Source: a virus. Taken from it: a stretch of 28,241 nt of DNA. Numbering within the stretch: position 1 is the stretch's first letter; each line of letters starts with the position of its first letter. The position numbers and the translations under genes were made by a program. This document shows, piece after piece, positions 8,127-14,239 of this stretch. The stretch spans positions 1-28,241 of IMG/VR virus record IMGVR_UViG_3300025168_000482; one strand, given 5' to 3'. The notes under the pieces are model-generated. The model had not been told where the DNA came from. It did not search any database and saw nothing but the letters and a program-made list of their open reading frames with translations.

Positions 8127-8224
8127 TGGTTAGAGGTTTAAGGTATTTGGCCGATAAAATAGAAATAGTCCAATTTTTCTGTATAGTCAAATGGAATAGG
8201 TTTTTAGAAAGTATTAAATTATGA
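8126..8224 (+). CDS. 32-residue basic/aromatic microprotein, doubtful
   Basis: A 32-residue frame links the fibre-associated gene (TAATG overlap at 8124-8128) to the next membrane protein (ATGA at 8221-8224). The product is basic with a hydrophobic middle (IVQFFCIVKW). The only evidence for translation is the overlap with both neighbours and the lack of other coding sense in this 95-bp stretch. It could simply be the spacer before the lysis genes. Confidence 0.35.
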   Translation: MVRGLRYLADKIEIVQFFCIVKWNRFLESIKL

Positions 8225-8388
8225 ATATACAAGATTTGAAAATAGGCATATTAAACGCTATTTCTTTAGGGATTAGCTTTACACAAGTAGAAAACAGTTT
8301 AAAGGTTATTTTATTGCTTTTGTCAATAGGATATACAGCGCAAAAGATATACGAAACGCATAAAAAAAAGAATGACAAAAAACTTTAG
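8221..8388 (+). CDS. Small membrane protein of the lysis cassette (holin-like)
   Basis: This 55-residue protein has two hydrophobic stretches, at about residues 7-20 (KIGILNAISLGISF) and 27-39 (LKVILLLLSIGYT), and a charged tail ending HKKKNDKKL. This is the pattern of very small phage membrane proteins that stand before the lysis peptidase in flavobacterial phages. It overlaps the peptidase gene by 17 bp. It may be a second holin, an antiholin or a spanin-like component. It has no signal peptide cleavage site or lipobox. Confidence 0.65.
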   Translation: MNIQDLKIGILNAISLGISFTQVENSLKVILLLLSIGYTAQKIYETHKKKNDKKL

Positions 8389-8737
8389 CTTAAAAGAATT
8401 TGAGTCTAAGGATGGTAGTAAAATGCCTTCTGATGTTTATTTAAACATTGTAAAACTTGTAGGACAACTACAGTTCCTAAGAGATTATACCGGAAGAGCT
8501 ATAACAGTAAATAGTGGATATAGAAGCCCAAAGCATAACGCAAAAATAGGAGGCTCTTTATCTTCTCAACACTTACTAGGTAAGGCAGCAGACATCACAA
8601 TAGAGGGCTTAAAACCAGCAGAAGTTTCTAGGCTAATAGATGAGCTTATTGATATGGGATTAATGCTTCAAGGAGGCATAGGAGACTACCCTACTTTTAC
8701 TCATTATGATATCAGAAAAACTAAAGCACGTTGGTAA
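8372..8737 (+). CDS. Endolysin, zinc peptidase of the M15 family
   Basis: This 121-residue enzyme probably cleaves peptide bonds of peptidoglycan cross-links. It has the M15 signature: NSGYRSPKHN (47-56), the zinc ligands His67 and Asp74 in SSQHLLGKAADI, and His111 in FTHYDIR. Length and motif order match the single-domain M15A-type endolysins of many phages, without a cell-wall-binding domain. There is no signal peptide, so release depends on the neighbouring holin-like proteins. It ends in a TAATG overlap with the 3TM holin gene. The substrate peptide bond cannot be told from sequence. Confidence 0.9.
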   Translation: MTKNFSLKEFESKDGSKMPSDVYLNIVKLVGQLQFLRDYTGRAITVNSGYRSPKHNAKIGGSLSSQHLLGKAADITIEGLKPAEVSRLIDELIDMGLMLQGGIGDYPTFTHYDIRKTKARW

Positions 8738-9129
8738 TGAAAAAAATACTTGAATTTTTAGGGGGCAATGTAATTAAAGAAATTGGCGGTATAATAGACA
8801 ACTTATTTACTAATGATGAGGAGCGTATAAATGCTAAGAACAAGATAATTAAAGTATTAAAGGAAAAAGAATTAGAGCTGCAAAAAATGCAGACTGATAT
8901 AATTATCGCAGAGGCTAAAGGAAATTGGCTGCAAAGAAGCTGGAGGCCTATTTTAATGCTTTCTTTTGGGTTTATAGTTATTTATGTAAAGTTCCTAGCG
9001 CCTTTGTTTGGGTTTACAATACCGCCTTTAGAGAATGAGTTTTGGAACTTACTACAACTTGGTATTGGGGGTTACGTTGTAGGGCGTTCTGCTGAAAAGA
9101 TAGCTAAAAGCGTCACATTTAAAAAATAA
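8737..9129 (+). CDS. Holin of the 3TM family
   Basis: This 130-residue protein starts at ATG 8737, overlapping the TAA of the endolysin gene. A TTG two codons earlier is less likely. An N-terminal amphipathic and coiled part (1-65, Lys/Glu-rich) precedes the family hallmark NWLQRSWRPILML and hydrophobic segments at about 73-95 and 103-120. This layout matches the holin_3TMs family also found in gene transfer agents and many prophages. It would form the membrane lesion that releases the M15 endolysin. It is the last gene of the late unit before a 160-bp AT-rich gap. Confidence 0.85.
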   Translation: MKKILEFLGGNVIKEIGGIIDNLFTNDEERINAKNKIIKVLKEKELELQKMQTDIIIAEAKGNWLQRSWRPILMLSFGFIVIYVKFLAPLFGFTIPPLENEFWNLLQLGIGGYVVGRSAEKIAKSVTFKK

Positions 9130-9171
9130 ATTTTTTTATTTAAAATAAAAGATATAACTTTGAGCCATTTA

Positions 9172-9202
9172 TTATTAGAATGTGTTTATGTTTTTCTAAT
9201 AA
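9172..9202 (+). repeat. Inverted repeat in the AT-rich gap between lysis and early genes
   Basis: The arms TTATTAGAA (9172-9180) and TTCTAATAA (9194-9202) pair perfectly over 9 bp around a 13-base spacer. A second smaller inverted repeat, TATATTT/AAATATA, lies at 9215-9232. The whole 9130-9289 gap is almost entirely A/T with short ATAAATAAA-like repeats. It could be an operator, a weak terminator or part of an origin. In such AT-rich DNA chance is also possible. Confidence 0.45.
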
Positions 9203-9289
9203 ATTATATATAAATATATTTCTAAAAATATAGATAAAAAAAATAAATAAAATCTAAATAAATAGATAAGATATCTGAGTTCTATTCAA

Positions 9290-9691
9290 ATGCCAAAAAA
9301 GAAAACCTTAAAATATTGGAAGACTAAGATAGATAAGGTATTTCACGAATATATTAGGCGTAGGGATGCAGATAATAATACTGGTTATTGTAATTGTGTA
9401 ACTTGTCAGAAGCCTATACACTTCACAGAAAGCGATGCTGGACACTTTATATCAAGAGGCAAGCTGTCAACTCGCTATGACGATAGAAACGTTTATAGCC
9501 AGTGCAGAAAGTGTAATAGGTTTGAATATGGTAGGCAGTACGAATACTCTTTAGCATTAGGAGAGCAACTATCAGAAGAATTACTAATAAAGTCAAGGGA
9601 AATATGTAAACGTTCAGAAGATGAATGGTTGGATATATTTAATAATTATAATACTAAATTAATAGAATTAAAAAAGCTGCAAAATTTTTAA
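9290..9691 (+). CDS. ninG: NinG-like recombination nuclease
   Basis: This 133-residue protein is basic and carries the NinG/Rap signature: zinc cysteines Cys34, Cys36 and Cys39, the catalytic-type motif DAGHFISRGK (49-58), and NVYSQCRKCN (67-76) with Cys72 and Cys75. In phage lambda this family helps RecBCD- or Red-type recombination by cutting branched DNA, and its fold is HNH-like. The length is shorter than lambda NinG but usual for phages of low-GC hosts. It stands alone between an AT-rich gap and a terminator, upstream of the main early promoter. Confidence 0.85.
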   Translation: MPKKKTLKYWKTKIDKVFHEYIRRRDADNNTGYCNCVTCQKPIHFTESDAGHFISRGKLSTRYDDRNVYSQCRKCNRFEYGRQYEYSLALGEQLSEELLIKSREICKRSEDEWLDIFNNYNTKLIELKKLQNF

Positions 9692-9749
9692 GTTTAATAT
9701 ATAATACTTATATTTGTTTTAATAATGTTTGTTTTGTTTTGTTTTAAAG

Positions 9750-9778
9750 AACCTTCCAGAGATGGGGGGTTTTTTTTT
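9750..9778 (+). terminator. Rho-independent terminator after ninG
   Basis: The stem AACCTTCC (9750-9757) pairs with GGGGGGTT (9764-9771) over 8 bp, including two G-U pairs, around the loop AGAGAT. The T run extends to 9778. It separates ninG from the early promoter at 9787-9817. Confidence 0.8.
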
Positions 9779-9795
9779 GTTTATAATTTGTTTAT
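9776..9795 (+). repeat. 20-mer direct repeat, copy 1, at early promoter
   Basis: TTTGTTTATAATTTGTTTAT here is identical to 13648-13667. Both copies overlap the -33 element of a host-type promoter, so the repeat may be an extended promoter element or an operator shared by two early units. Confidence 0.75.
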
Positions 9796-9817
9796 TAAAT
9801 ATTTTTTTATATATTTG
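9787..9817 (+). promoter_or_regulatory. Host-type (Bacteroidota SigA) early promoter
   Basis: TTTG (9787-9790), then 19 bp, then TATATTTG (9810-9817) matches the Bacteroidota housekeeping consensus TTTG-N19/20-TAnnTTTG exactly. The predicted start near 9822-9825 leaves a leader of about 20 bases before the ATG at 9845. It follows a terminator, so it should drive the early genes from 9845. Confidence 0.8.
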
Positions 9818-9844
9818 TGTTATTATTAATTTAAACAAAACATT

Positions 9845-10048
9845 ATGAATTTATTTGAAAGATTAAAAGACAACTACAAAGAAGAATTAACTAAAAAGAA
9901 TATTGTATACCCAGCTTTAGTTGGATATATAGTAGACACTTTAGAAGAAAACACTTATATTAGAAACCTATTATATGGAGATGTAATGGATTTACAGTCA
10001 TTATTACAAACTGAAAGAAGTCCATACGAACTATTTAACGAGGTTTAA
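9845..10048 (+). CDS. First early gene, 67-residue protein of unknown function
   Basis: This 67-residue acidic, helical protein (LFERLKDNYKEELTKKN at the N-terminus, DTLEENTYIRNLLYGDVMDL in the middle) has no recognised domain, membrane segment or cysteines. It is the first gene behind the best host-type promoter in the window, so it should be among the earliest expressed. Early phage proteins of this size are often host-takeover or counter-defence factors, but nothing in the sequence shows that here. Confidence 0.7.
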   Translation: MNLFERLKDNYKEELTKKNIVYPALVGYIVDTLEENTYIRNLLYGDVMDLQSLLQTERSPYELFNEV

Positions 10049-10049
10049 A

Positions 10050-10184
10050 ATGACATATTCAGAAGACGTAAATAGAATAGCAAGTAATGATACTATTGAT
10101 TTTTTAAATATGAGAATCAACGCACTAGAAGAAAGAATAGAATTTTTAGAAGCACAAAACGAAATTTTAAATAAACAACAATGA
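10050..10184 (+). CDS. 44-residue acidic coiled-coil microprotein
   Basis: This 44-residue frame starts at 10050, two bases after the preceding stop, and ends with an ATGA overlap with the next gene. The C-terminal half has heptad-spaced Leu/Ile (MRINALEERIEFLEAQNEIL), a clear short coiled coil, so it probably forms a dimer or binds a partner. Function unknown. Confidence 0.6.
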   Translation: MTYSEDVNRIASNDTIDFLNMRINALEERIEFLEAQNEILNKQQ

Positions 10185-10585
10185 ATAAACAAAAACTAAC
10201 AGATTTATATAAGAAATATAATCTAACAAAAGAAGACTTTTTTAAGCACCAACATTACACTATTATTACTAGACAAGGTATAGATAAGATACAAGCCTTA
10301 GAGCAGATGTCTGTAAACTATGATGTGATAAGGTGCGAGCCTAACTATGCTGTATTTAAAGCAATAGCCTCTAAAGATGATAAACGTATAGAAACTTTCG
10401 GTAGTGCCTTTAAAGGTGCTACTTACAAAGATGGTAACACTAACTCTTGGTACGTTGCAGAAATGGCAGAAAAAAGAGCTATGTCAAGAGCTGTTTTAAA
10501 ACTTACTGGATTCTATGAATTAGGAGTCTTTGGAGAAGACGAATCCGAATCATTTAAAAAACCTACACAAATAAAAACCCTTTAA
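10181..10585 (+). CDS. Probable single-strand annealing/recombination protein
   Basis: This protein has 134 residues. The N-terminal part (FKHQHYTIITRQGIDKIQAL) precedes a beta-rich middle with FGSAFKGATYKDGNTNSW, then YVAEMAEKRAMSRAVLKLTG and GVFGEDESESF. A helix with regularly spaced AEKRAxSRA followed by LGVFGEDE parallels the C-terminal motif of ERF/Rad52-like annealing proteins (TYAxRYAL...GxxxDDD). An SSB-like gene follows after 11 bp, and a RecE-like exonuclease is encoded further downstream, which together would form a recombination pair. The family assignment is tentative; the protein is short for an ERF. Confidence 0.45.
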   Translation: MNKQKLTDLYKKYNLTKEDFFKHQHYTIITRQGIDKIQALEQMSVNYDVIRCEPNYAVFKAIASKDDKRIETFGSAFKGATYKDGNTNSWYVAEMAEKRAMSRAVLKLTGFYELGVFGEDESESFKKPTQIKTL

Positions 10586-10596
10586 TATATATAAAT

Positions 10597-10899
10597 ATGA
10601 GTGCATTAATTAATTTTAATTTAAACGTAGCAAAGCTACCAAAAGAGAAGTTTATTGCTGGTAAAGATGGAGCGGTATATGTGAATCTTACAATGTCAGT
10701 AAATGACGAAACAAGATTCGGTAATAATACTGGTATCTATGTAAGCCAAACACAAGAAGAACGTGAGGCTAAAAAGAAAAAAGATTACTTAGGTAATGGG
10801 AAAGTCGTTTGGAATAGCGGAACCATTGTAAACGCTGAAAAACAACAACAACCAGAGCCGGTAACTCAAGCAGCAGAGGCAGATGGACTGCCATTTTAA
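10597..10899 (+). CDS. Single-stranded DNA-binding-like protein
   Basis: This 100-residue protein probably binds ssDNA during replication and recombination. The N-terminal strands (LINFNLNVAKLPKEKF then GAVYVNLTMSVNDE) resemble an OB fold, a variable linker contains QQQPEPVTQAAE, and the last residues DGLPF resemble the acidic DDDIPF-type tip of bacterial SSB that recruits replication partners. It is shorter than host SSB. It stands just before a terminator and downstream of the putative annealing protein. The C-terminal tip is the strongest evidence. Confidence 0.65.
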   Translation: MSALINFNLNVAKLPKEKFIAGKDGAVYVNLTMSVNDETRFGNNTGIYVSQTQEEREAKKKKDYLGNGKVVWNSGTIVNAEKQQQPEPVTQAAEADGLPF

Positions 10900-10914
10900 T
10901 TTTTTTTTATAACT

Positions 10915-10940
10915 AAGGGGTCTTAATTGACCCTTTTTTT
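10915..10940 (+). terminator. Rho-independent terminator after the SSB-like gene
   Basis: AAGGGGTC (10915-10922) pairs with GACCCTTT (10929-10936), 8 bp with one G-U pair, around a six-base loop, with T residues to 10940. It closes the first early unit, and the ATPase gene begins 34 bp later. No convincing -33/-7 pair was found between them. Confidence 0.82.
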
Positions 10941-10973
10941 ATACCTTTAAACAAAACAAAACAAAAACCAATA

Positions 10974-11846
10974 ATGACAGAAGAACAAACAACACATAAA
11001 ATGCTTATGGAGTTGATAGCTGAGGAGTGTACAATTGACACTTCGGAGGTTATGGACTATCCACCTACTGCTTTAAGCTTTGGGGAATCTACTATACAAT
11101 CAAAAGGAGGAGAAATTAAATTCCCTATTCCTATTGGAACTTATGGTAATTTTTCATTTATACAAGCGCCGCCAAAAAGTAAAAAGACTTTTTTTGTAAG
11201 TCTATTAGCGTCTGTGTATTTAAGTGGTGGTAATAATTTTGGGGGAAGAATTAAAGGGCATAGAGAAGGTAGATGTTTAATGCACTTCGATACTGAACAA
11301 GGAAGCTGGCACGCTCAAAGAGTATTTAAAAGAGTGCAAGATATGAGTATAACTAAAGACGTAGGTTGTTATAATACTTATGCCTTAAGAACAGTGGGTT
11401 ATAAAGAACGATTACAATTTATAGAATACTGCTTAGAAGAAAACAAAGGTAAAAATGGTTTAGTGATTATTGATGGGGTGGCTGACTTAGTAAGCGATGT
11501 AAACAACTTAGAAGAATCTAACTTATGCGTTCAAAAGATAATGCAATTAAGTGCAAGATATGATTGTCACATAATCACAGTAATACATAGTAATTACGGA
11601 AGCGATAAGCCAACGGGTCATTTAGGCAGCTTTTTAGAAAAAAAGACAGAAACACAAATACAATTAGAATTAAACACAACTAATAAAGAGTGGGTTACAG
11701 TAAGTTGTAAAAGAAGTAGGGGATATTCCTTTGAAACTTTTAGCTTTAGTATAAATGAGTTTGGATTACCTTTTGTAATTACTGATTATGTATTTGACCC
11801 TTTAAGACACTATGTACCTAGAACTTTAACTAAATCTACACTATGA
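10974..11846 (+). CDS. RecA-fold ATPase, RepA-like replicative helicase/loader
   Basis: This 290-residue protein has a single RecA-like domain. A Walker A-like loop APPKSKKT (65-72) follows a short strand, a Walker B LVIIDGVADL lies at about 163-172, and a motif-3-like strand IITVIHSNYG at about 190-199 is followed by GSFLEKKTETQIQLEL. This order matches the AAA_25/RepA-like family (hexameric helicases and loaders of plasmids and phages). No primase domain is present. It probably unwinds DNA or loads a helicase at the phage origin. The P-loop lacks the usual first glycine. It overlaps the next nuclease gene by four bases. Confidence 0.75.
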   Translation: MTEEQTTHKMLMELIAEECTIDTSEVMDYPPTALSFGESTIQSKGGEIKFPIPIGTYGNFSFIQAPPKSKKTFFVSLLASVYLSGGNNFGGRIKGHREGRCLMHFDTEQGSWHAQRVFKRVQDMSITKDVGCYNTYALRTVGYKERLQFIEYCLEENKGKNGLVIIDGVADLVSDVNNLEESNLCVQKIMQLSARYDCHIITVIHSNYGSDKPTGHLGSFLEKKTETQIQLELNTTNKEWVTVSCKRSRGYSFETFSFSINEFGLPFVITDYVFDPLRHYVPRTLTKSTL

Positions 11847-12328
11847 TAGAGTTAAAAATAACAAAAGAAATTATTGCAGAAGCTAAAAAGCTATATGAGT
11901 TTGGAGTTTTAAATAATAGCTATACACAAGGGCAAGGCAATAAATGCGGTGCTTTAGGAGAGGTTTTAGTTAGACAGTATTACAACGCTATTCAAGAAAA
12001 TACTTATGACTATGATTTAATAATAAACAATAAAAAGATAGACGTAAAAACTAAAAGATTTAATGCAAGATTAACGCCAACAATGAAATGGACTGCTAGT
12101 CTTTTTGATTTTAATACTAAACAAAAATGTGATTACTATTGCTTTGTTGGTATGGCTGATGATTATAAAACAGCCTATATATATGGTTTTATTGGAAAAC
12201 ATAAATTTTACAATACTGCAATATTTAGAAAAAAAGGAGATATTGACCCAAACGGAAGCAGCAAGTGGACGTTCAGAGCAGACAGTTACAGTACTACAAT
12301 ATCTGAATTAGACTTTAATTTAAAATAA
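11843..12328 (+). CDS. PD-(D/E)XK-fold nuclease-like protein
   Basis: This 161-residue protein has a core that fits the restriction-enzyme fold: GALGEVLVRQYY with Glu40, then DYDLIINNKKIDVKTKR with Asp58 and Asp67-x-Lys69 as the likely metal-binding and catalytic residues. A beta-rich second half (YYCFVGMADD, AYIYGFIGKHKFY) follows. It may act as a Holliday junction or flap nuclease in replication, or as a restriction-like enzyme. The gene couples to the ATPase by an ATGA overlap and is one base upstream of the sigma-like gene. Exact activity cannot be told. Confidence 0.65.
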   Translation: MIELKITKEIIAEAKKLYEFGVLNNSYTQGQGNKCGALGEVLVRQYYNAIQENTYDYDLIINNKKIDVKTKRFNARLTPTMKWTASLFDFNTKQKCDYYCFVGMADDYKTAYIYGFIGKHKFYNTAIFRKKGDIDPNGSSKWTFRADSYSTTISELDFNLK

Positions 12329-12329
12329 A

Positions 12330-12875
12330 ATGAAATCATTAGTAGAACTAGCTTACGAAAAACACAAAGATTGGATAAATATAGTAAAATCATTCGGGGC
12401 TAATAAAAACTATGCTGAAGATATTGTACAAGAAATGTATATCCAGCTTATTTGCGATATGAAAAAAGGGCTTGACCTTTCTTACAATCAAGACATAAAC
12501 ACTTACTACTGTTATAAGGTACTTAGAGGGATATATTTAAACACCCACAAGAAAGAGGCACGAATGTTAAAAGCATACATTGATGACGTATACTATAAAG
12601 ATAATGATGCACAAAAAAAGAAACAAAATTTATTAAAATATAATACTATTGTAAACAAATTAAACGAAACCACAATTGACGAAGAAGAATACGCAAAAAA
12701 TAAAATGAAATTAGACAATATACTTAGTGAGATGCGCTGGTATGATAGCAAGGTTTTTACTTTAGTAGCTTCTGGACAAAGCGTGGCATCACTAAGCAGA
12801 GAAACAAAGATAAGTTATTACAGCTTATACAACACTTATAGAACAGCACTTAAAAATATTAAAGAAAAATTATGA
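12330..12875 (+). CDS. Phage sigma-70-like transcription factor
   Basis: This protein has 181 residues. The N-terminal region with NYAEDIVQEMYIQL (27-40) matches sigma region 2, where AEDIVQE is the core-binding helix motif. A charged middle (about 75-125) replaces other regions. The C-terminal part (about 133-181) has MRWYDSKVFTLVASGQSV and a helix-turn-helix with LSRETKISYYSLYNTYRTAL, typical of sigma region 4 in small phage and ECF-type factors. It could redirect host RNA polymerase to late promoters, and the five-copy 14-mer is the obvious candidate target. It may also act as a non-sigma late activator. Its early position fits either role. Confidence 0.7.
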   Translation: MKSLVELAYEKHKDWINIVKSFGANKNYAEDIVQEMYIQLICDMKKGLDLSYNQDINTYYCYKVLRGIYLNTHKKEARMLKAYIDDVYYKDNDAQKKKQNLLKYNTIVNKLNETTIDEEEYAKNKMKLDNILSEMRWYDSKVFTLVASGQSVASLSRETKISYYSLYNTYRTALKNIKEKL

Positions 12876-13009
12876 GATTAGGAGATTTAGTATATTACTT
12901 TACTTACTACACTGGTATTAAGTATATTTGGAAAAAGATTAACCCAGACTGCGGGTGTGATAAACGCAGAGATGAGTGGAACGATATTGATATAGACTTA
13001 TGGAAATAG
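12872..13009 (+). CDS. Small CGC-motif protein conserved in Bacteroidota phages
   Basis: This 45-residue protein starts in an ATGA overlap with the sigma-like gene. It begins RLGDLVYYFTYYTGIKYIWK and contains NPDCGCDKRRDEWND, a pattern seen in many Bacteroidota phages (LGDxI...TGIK...DCGCxKRxxxLN). The Cys-Gly-Cys pair followed by basic residues suggests metal or partner binding. Function unknown. It ends in TAG, showing TAG is read as stop. Confidence 0.65.
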   Translation: MRLGDLVYYFTYYTGIKYIWKKINPDCGCDKRRDEWNDIDIDLWK

Positions 13010-13197
13010 AGCATAGAGAACAATGGAAGCAGTTTAAAGCTGATGTGAAAGGCAAGTTAACTCAAGAACAATATAAGCTATTATGTAAACTTCATTCTAT
13101 ATATTATAAACACAAGTATCACGAGCCTTGTAGCTGCAACCCTTCAAGATTAGTTCAATGGATTAATGAAATAAACAAGGTTTATGACAAAAATTAA
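13000..13197 (+). CDS. Small Cys-containing protein of unknown function
   Basis: This 65-residue helical protein contains LTQEQYKLLCKLHSIYYKHK followed by EPCSCNPSRLVQWINEI. The CSCNP...WI...Y motif recurs next to CGC-motif proteins in related phages. It overlaps the previous gene by ten bases and the next by fourteen. The cysteines here and in the previous protein may form a shared metal site, but this is speculation. Confidence 0.6.
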   Translation: MEIEHREQWKQFKADVKGKLTQEQYKLLCKLHSIYYKHKYHEPCSCNPSRLVQWINEINKVYDKN

Positions 13198-13642
13198 AGA
13201 TATACATAAGTGGGAGCGGTCAGTAATAACATTGCTTAATTTAGATGGTTGGAAGTTAAATCATACTGGAGAGGGCAGCGAGAGCTGGGATGCTGAGGGC
13301 AAAACTCCAAAACATCAAGAATGTGTCATAGAAATGAAATTTAGAAATAAATACTATGAGACTAAGATAATAGAAAAAGATAAGTTTGATAGATTAATAA
13401 ACACTGGTAAGGTTGCTCTGTATTTTGTTAATGACCCTAAAGGTAATTATATGTTTTGGCTTAATAATCTAAAAGACTTAGAAGTTAAAAATATTTACTG
13501 CCCAAGTTCTACCCTTTGGAACAGTAAGAAAGTATATAAGCCTTGTTATTTGCTTAGAGAAAGCGATGCAGCAATAATAAACATTAATGAAGAAGACACC
13601 GAGTTAGGTATATGGGATAGCTATTTTAAGATAAAAGAATAA
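13184..13642 (+). CDS. PD-(D/E)XK-like nuclease protein
   Basis: This 152-residue protein has WDAEGKTPKHQECVIEMKFR, giving Asp36 and Glu50-x-Lys52 in the spacing of the PD-(D/E)XK core, and a helix KIIEKDKFDRLINTGKVALY after it. The beta strands that follow (YFVNDPKGNYMFWL) fit the same fold. The N-terminal LLNLDGWKLNHTGEG is common in phage-encoded nucleases of this type. It may process recombination or replication intermediates. It lies at the end of the second early unit, just before the promoter at 13659. Confidence 0.55.
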   Translation: MTKIKDIHKWERSVITLLNLDGWKLNHTGEGSESWDAEGKTPKHQECVIEMKFRNKYYETKIIEKDKFDRLINTGKVALYFVNDPKGNYMFWLNNLKDLEVKNIYCPSSTLWNSKKVYKPCYLLRESDAAIININEEDTELGIWDSYFKIKE

Positions 13643-13647
13643 AATAC

Positions 13648-13667
13648 TTTGTTTATAATTTGTTTAT
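13648..13667 (+). repeat. 20-mer direct repeat, copy 2, at early promoter
   Basis: It is identical to 9776-9795 (TTTGTTTATAATTTGTTTAT), 3.9 kb away in the same orientation, again overlapping the -33 element of a host-type promoter. An exact 20-base match at two equivalent positions is unlikely by chance even in AT-rich DNA. Confidence 0.75.
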
Positions 13668-13689
13668 AAGTATAATTAATTTTATATTG
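13659..13689 (+). promoter_or_regulatory. Second host-type early promoter (one base short of consensus)
   Basis: TTTG (13659-13662), 20 bp, then TATATTG (13683-13689) resembles the Bacteroidota -33/-7 promoter with one T missing in the -7 box. It lies in the 72-bp gap before 13715 and shares its upstream 20-mer with the early promoter at 9787. It probably drives the third early unit (13715-17563). A separate TATATTAATA string at 13693-13702 resembles part of the late motif. Confidence 0.62.
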
Positions 13690-13714
13690 CGGTATATTAA
13701 TAAAAAAAAACAAA

Positions 13715-13909
13715 ATGGCTAAAGAGATTTACACTAATTTACACGACATTAATACTTTTATGAGTACAAAAAATAATGAAACTTATCTAAGCGGTGTTAA
13801 TGAGAACGGAGAACAAGCAACAATAGTTTTTAATACTGTTGAATTACTTGAATGGTTAGATATTGATTATATGAAAAACCAAACGATTAAGTATATTAAA
13901 AATATATAG
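13715..13909 (+). CDS. 64-residue early protein of unknown function
   Basis: A short acidic protein (EIYTNLHDINTFMSTKNNET then IVFNTVELLEWLDIDYMKNQ) with no recognised domain or membrane segment. It is the first gene after the second host-type promoter, so it should be expressed early. Its start has the A-rich leader (AAAAAAAAACAAA) typical of this genome. Confidence 0.65.
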   Translation: MAKEIYTNLHDINTFMSTKNNETYLSGVNENGEQATIVFNTVELLEWLDIDYMKNQTIKYIKNI

Positions 13910-13911
13910 TT

Positions 13912-14058
13912 ATGCGAACACAATTAACTGACTTAAATATTGAGTTAAAACAAATTAACAGAACCTTACGCTTTCCAGATAACGTACCAGAAGACGTATT
14001 AAAAAAATTATTAGAAAGAAAAGACCATATAAATAGTATAATAATTAATATACAATAA
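13912..14058 (+). CDS. 48-residue helical microprotein
   Basis: This 48-residue frame starts two bases after the preceding stop. It has Leu/Ile-spaced helices (TDLNIELKQINRTLRF, VLKKLLERKDHINSIIINI) interrupted by PDNVPED, so it probably forms a helical hairpin. No family was recognised. The tight spacing to neighbours supports translation. Confidence 0.55.
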   Translation: MRTQLTDLNIELKQINRTLRFPDNVPEDVLKKLLERKDHINSIIINIQ

Positions 14059-14059
14059 G

Positions 14060-14239
14060 ATGAAAAAAACAAAAACGGGATTACACATTGATGTTAAAGG
14101 TAAACGTATTGAGGTTTACACCAAGAAAGAGTTAGAGAAGTTAGAGCAAGAAGCCCAGACTAAATTAGATTTACTTATTGTTTTTTCTATATCTATTTTA
14201 TTATTATCCATTGGGGTTATAATAGGAATGTCAATATAA
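14060..14239 (+). CDS. Small tail-anchored membrane protein
   Basis: This 59-residue protein has a charged N-terminal half (KKTKTGLHIDVKGKRIEVYT, then a Glu/Lys helix) and a single hydrophobic segment at about 37-57 (LDLLIVFSISILLLSIGVII), so it is probably anchored in the inner membrane with the N-terminus in the cytoplasm. It is in the early region, away from lysis genes, so superinfection exclusion or host takeover is possible but unproven. It overlaps the next gene by one base (TAATG). Confidence 0.6.
   Translation: MKKTKTGLHIDVKGKRIEVYTKKELEKLEQEAQTKLDLLIVFSISILLLSIGVIIGMSI

Noticed and set aside
9155-9162. TAACTTTG as a host-type promoter for ninG
   Set aside because: The -7 box fits TAnnTTTG but no TTTG lies 19-20 bases upstream, and the ninG start is over 120 bases away. 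It was kept only as a note on the gap.
9709-9716. TATATTTG just after ninG as a promoter
   Set aside because: It has no -33 element at the right distance and lies before a terminator, so nothing would be expressed from it.
9726-9830. Short open frame starting ATGTTTGTTTTGTTTTG and running through the terminator region
   Set aside because: It passes through a terminator hairpin and the early promoter and encodes a low-complexity Phe/Leu/Tyr string. It is a by-product of T-rich DNA.
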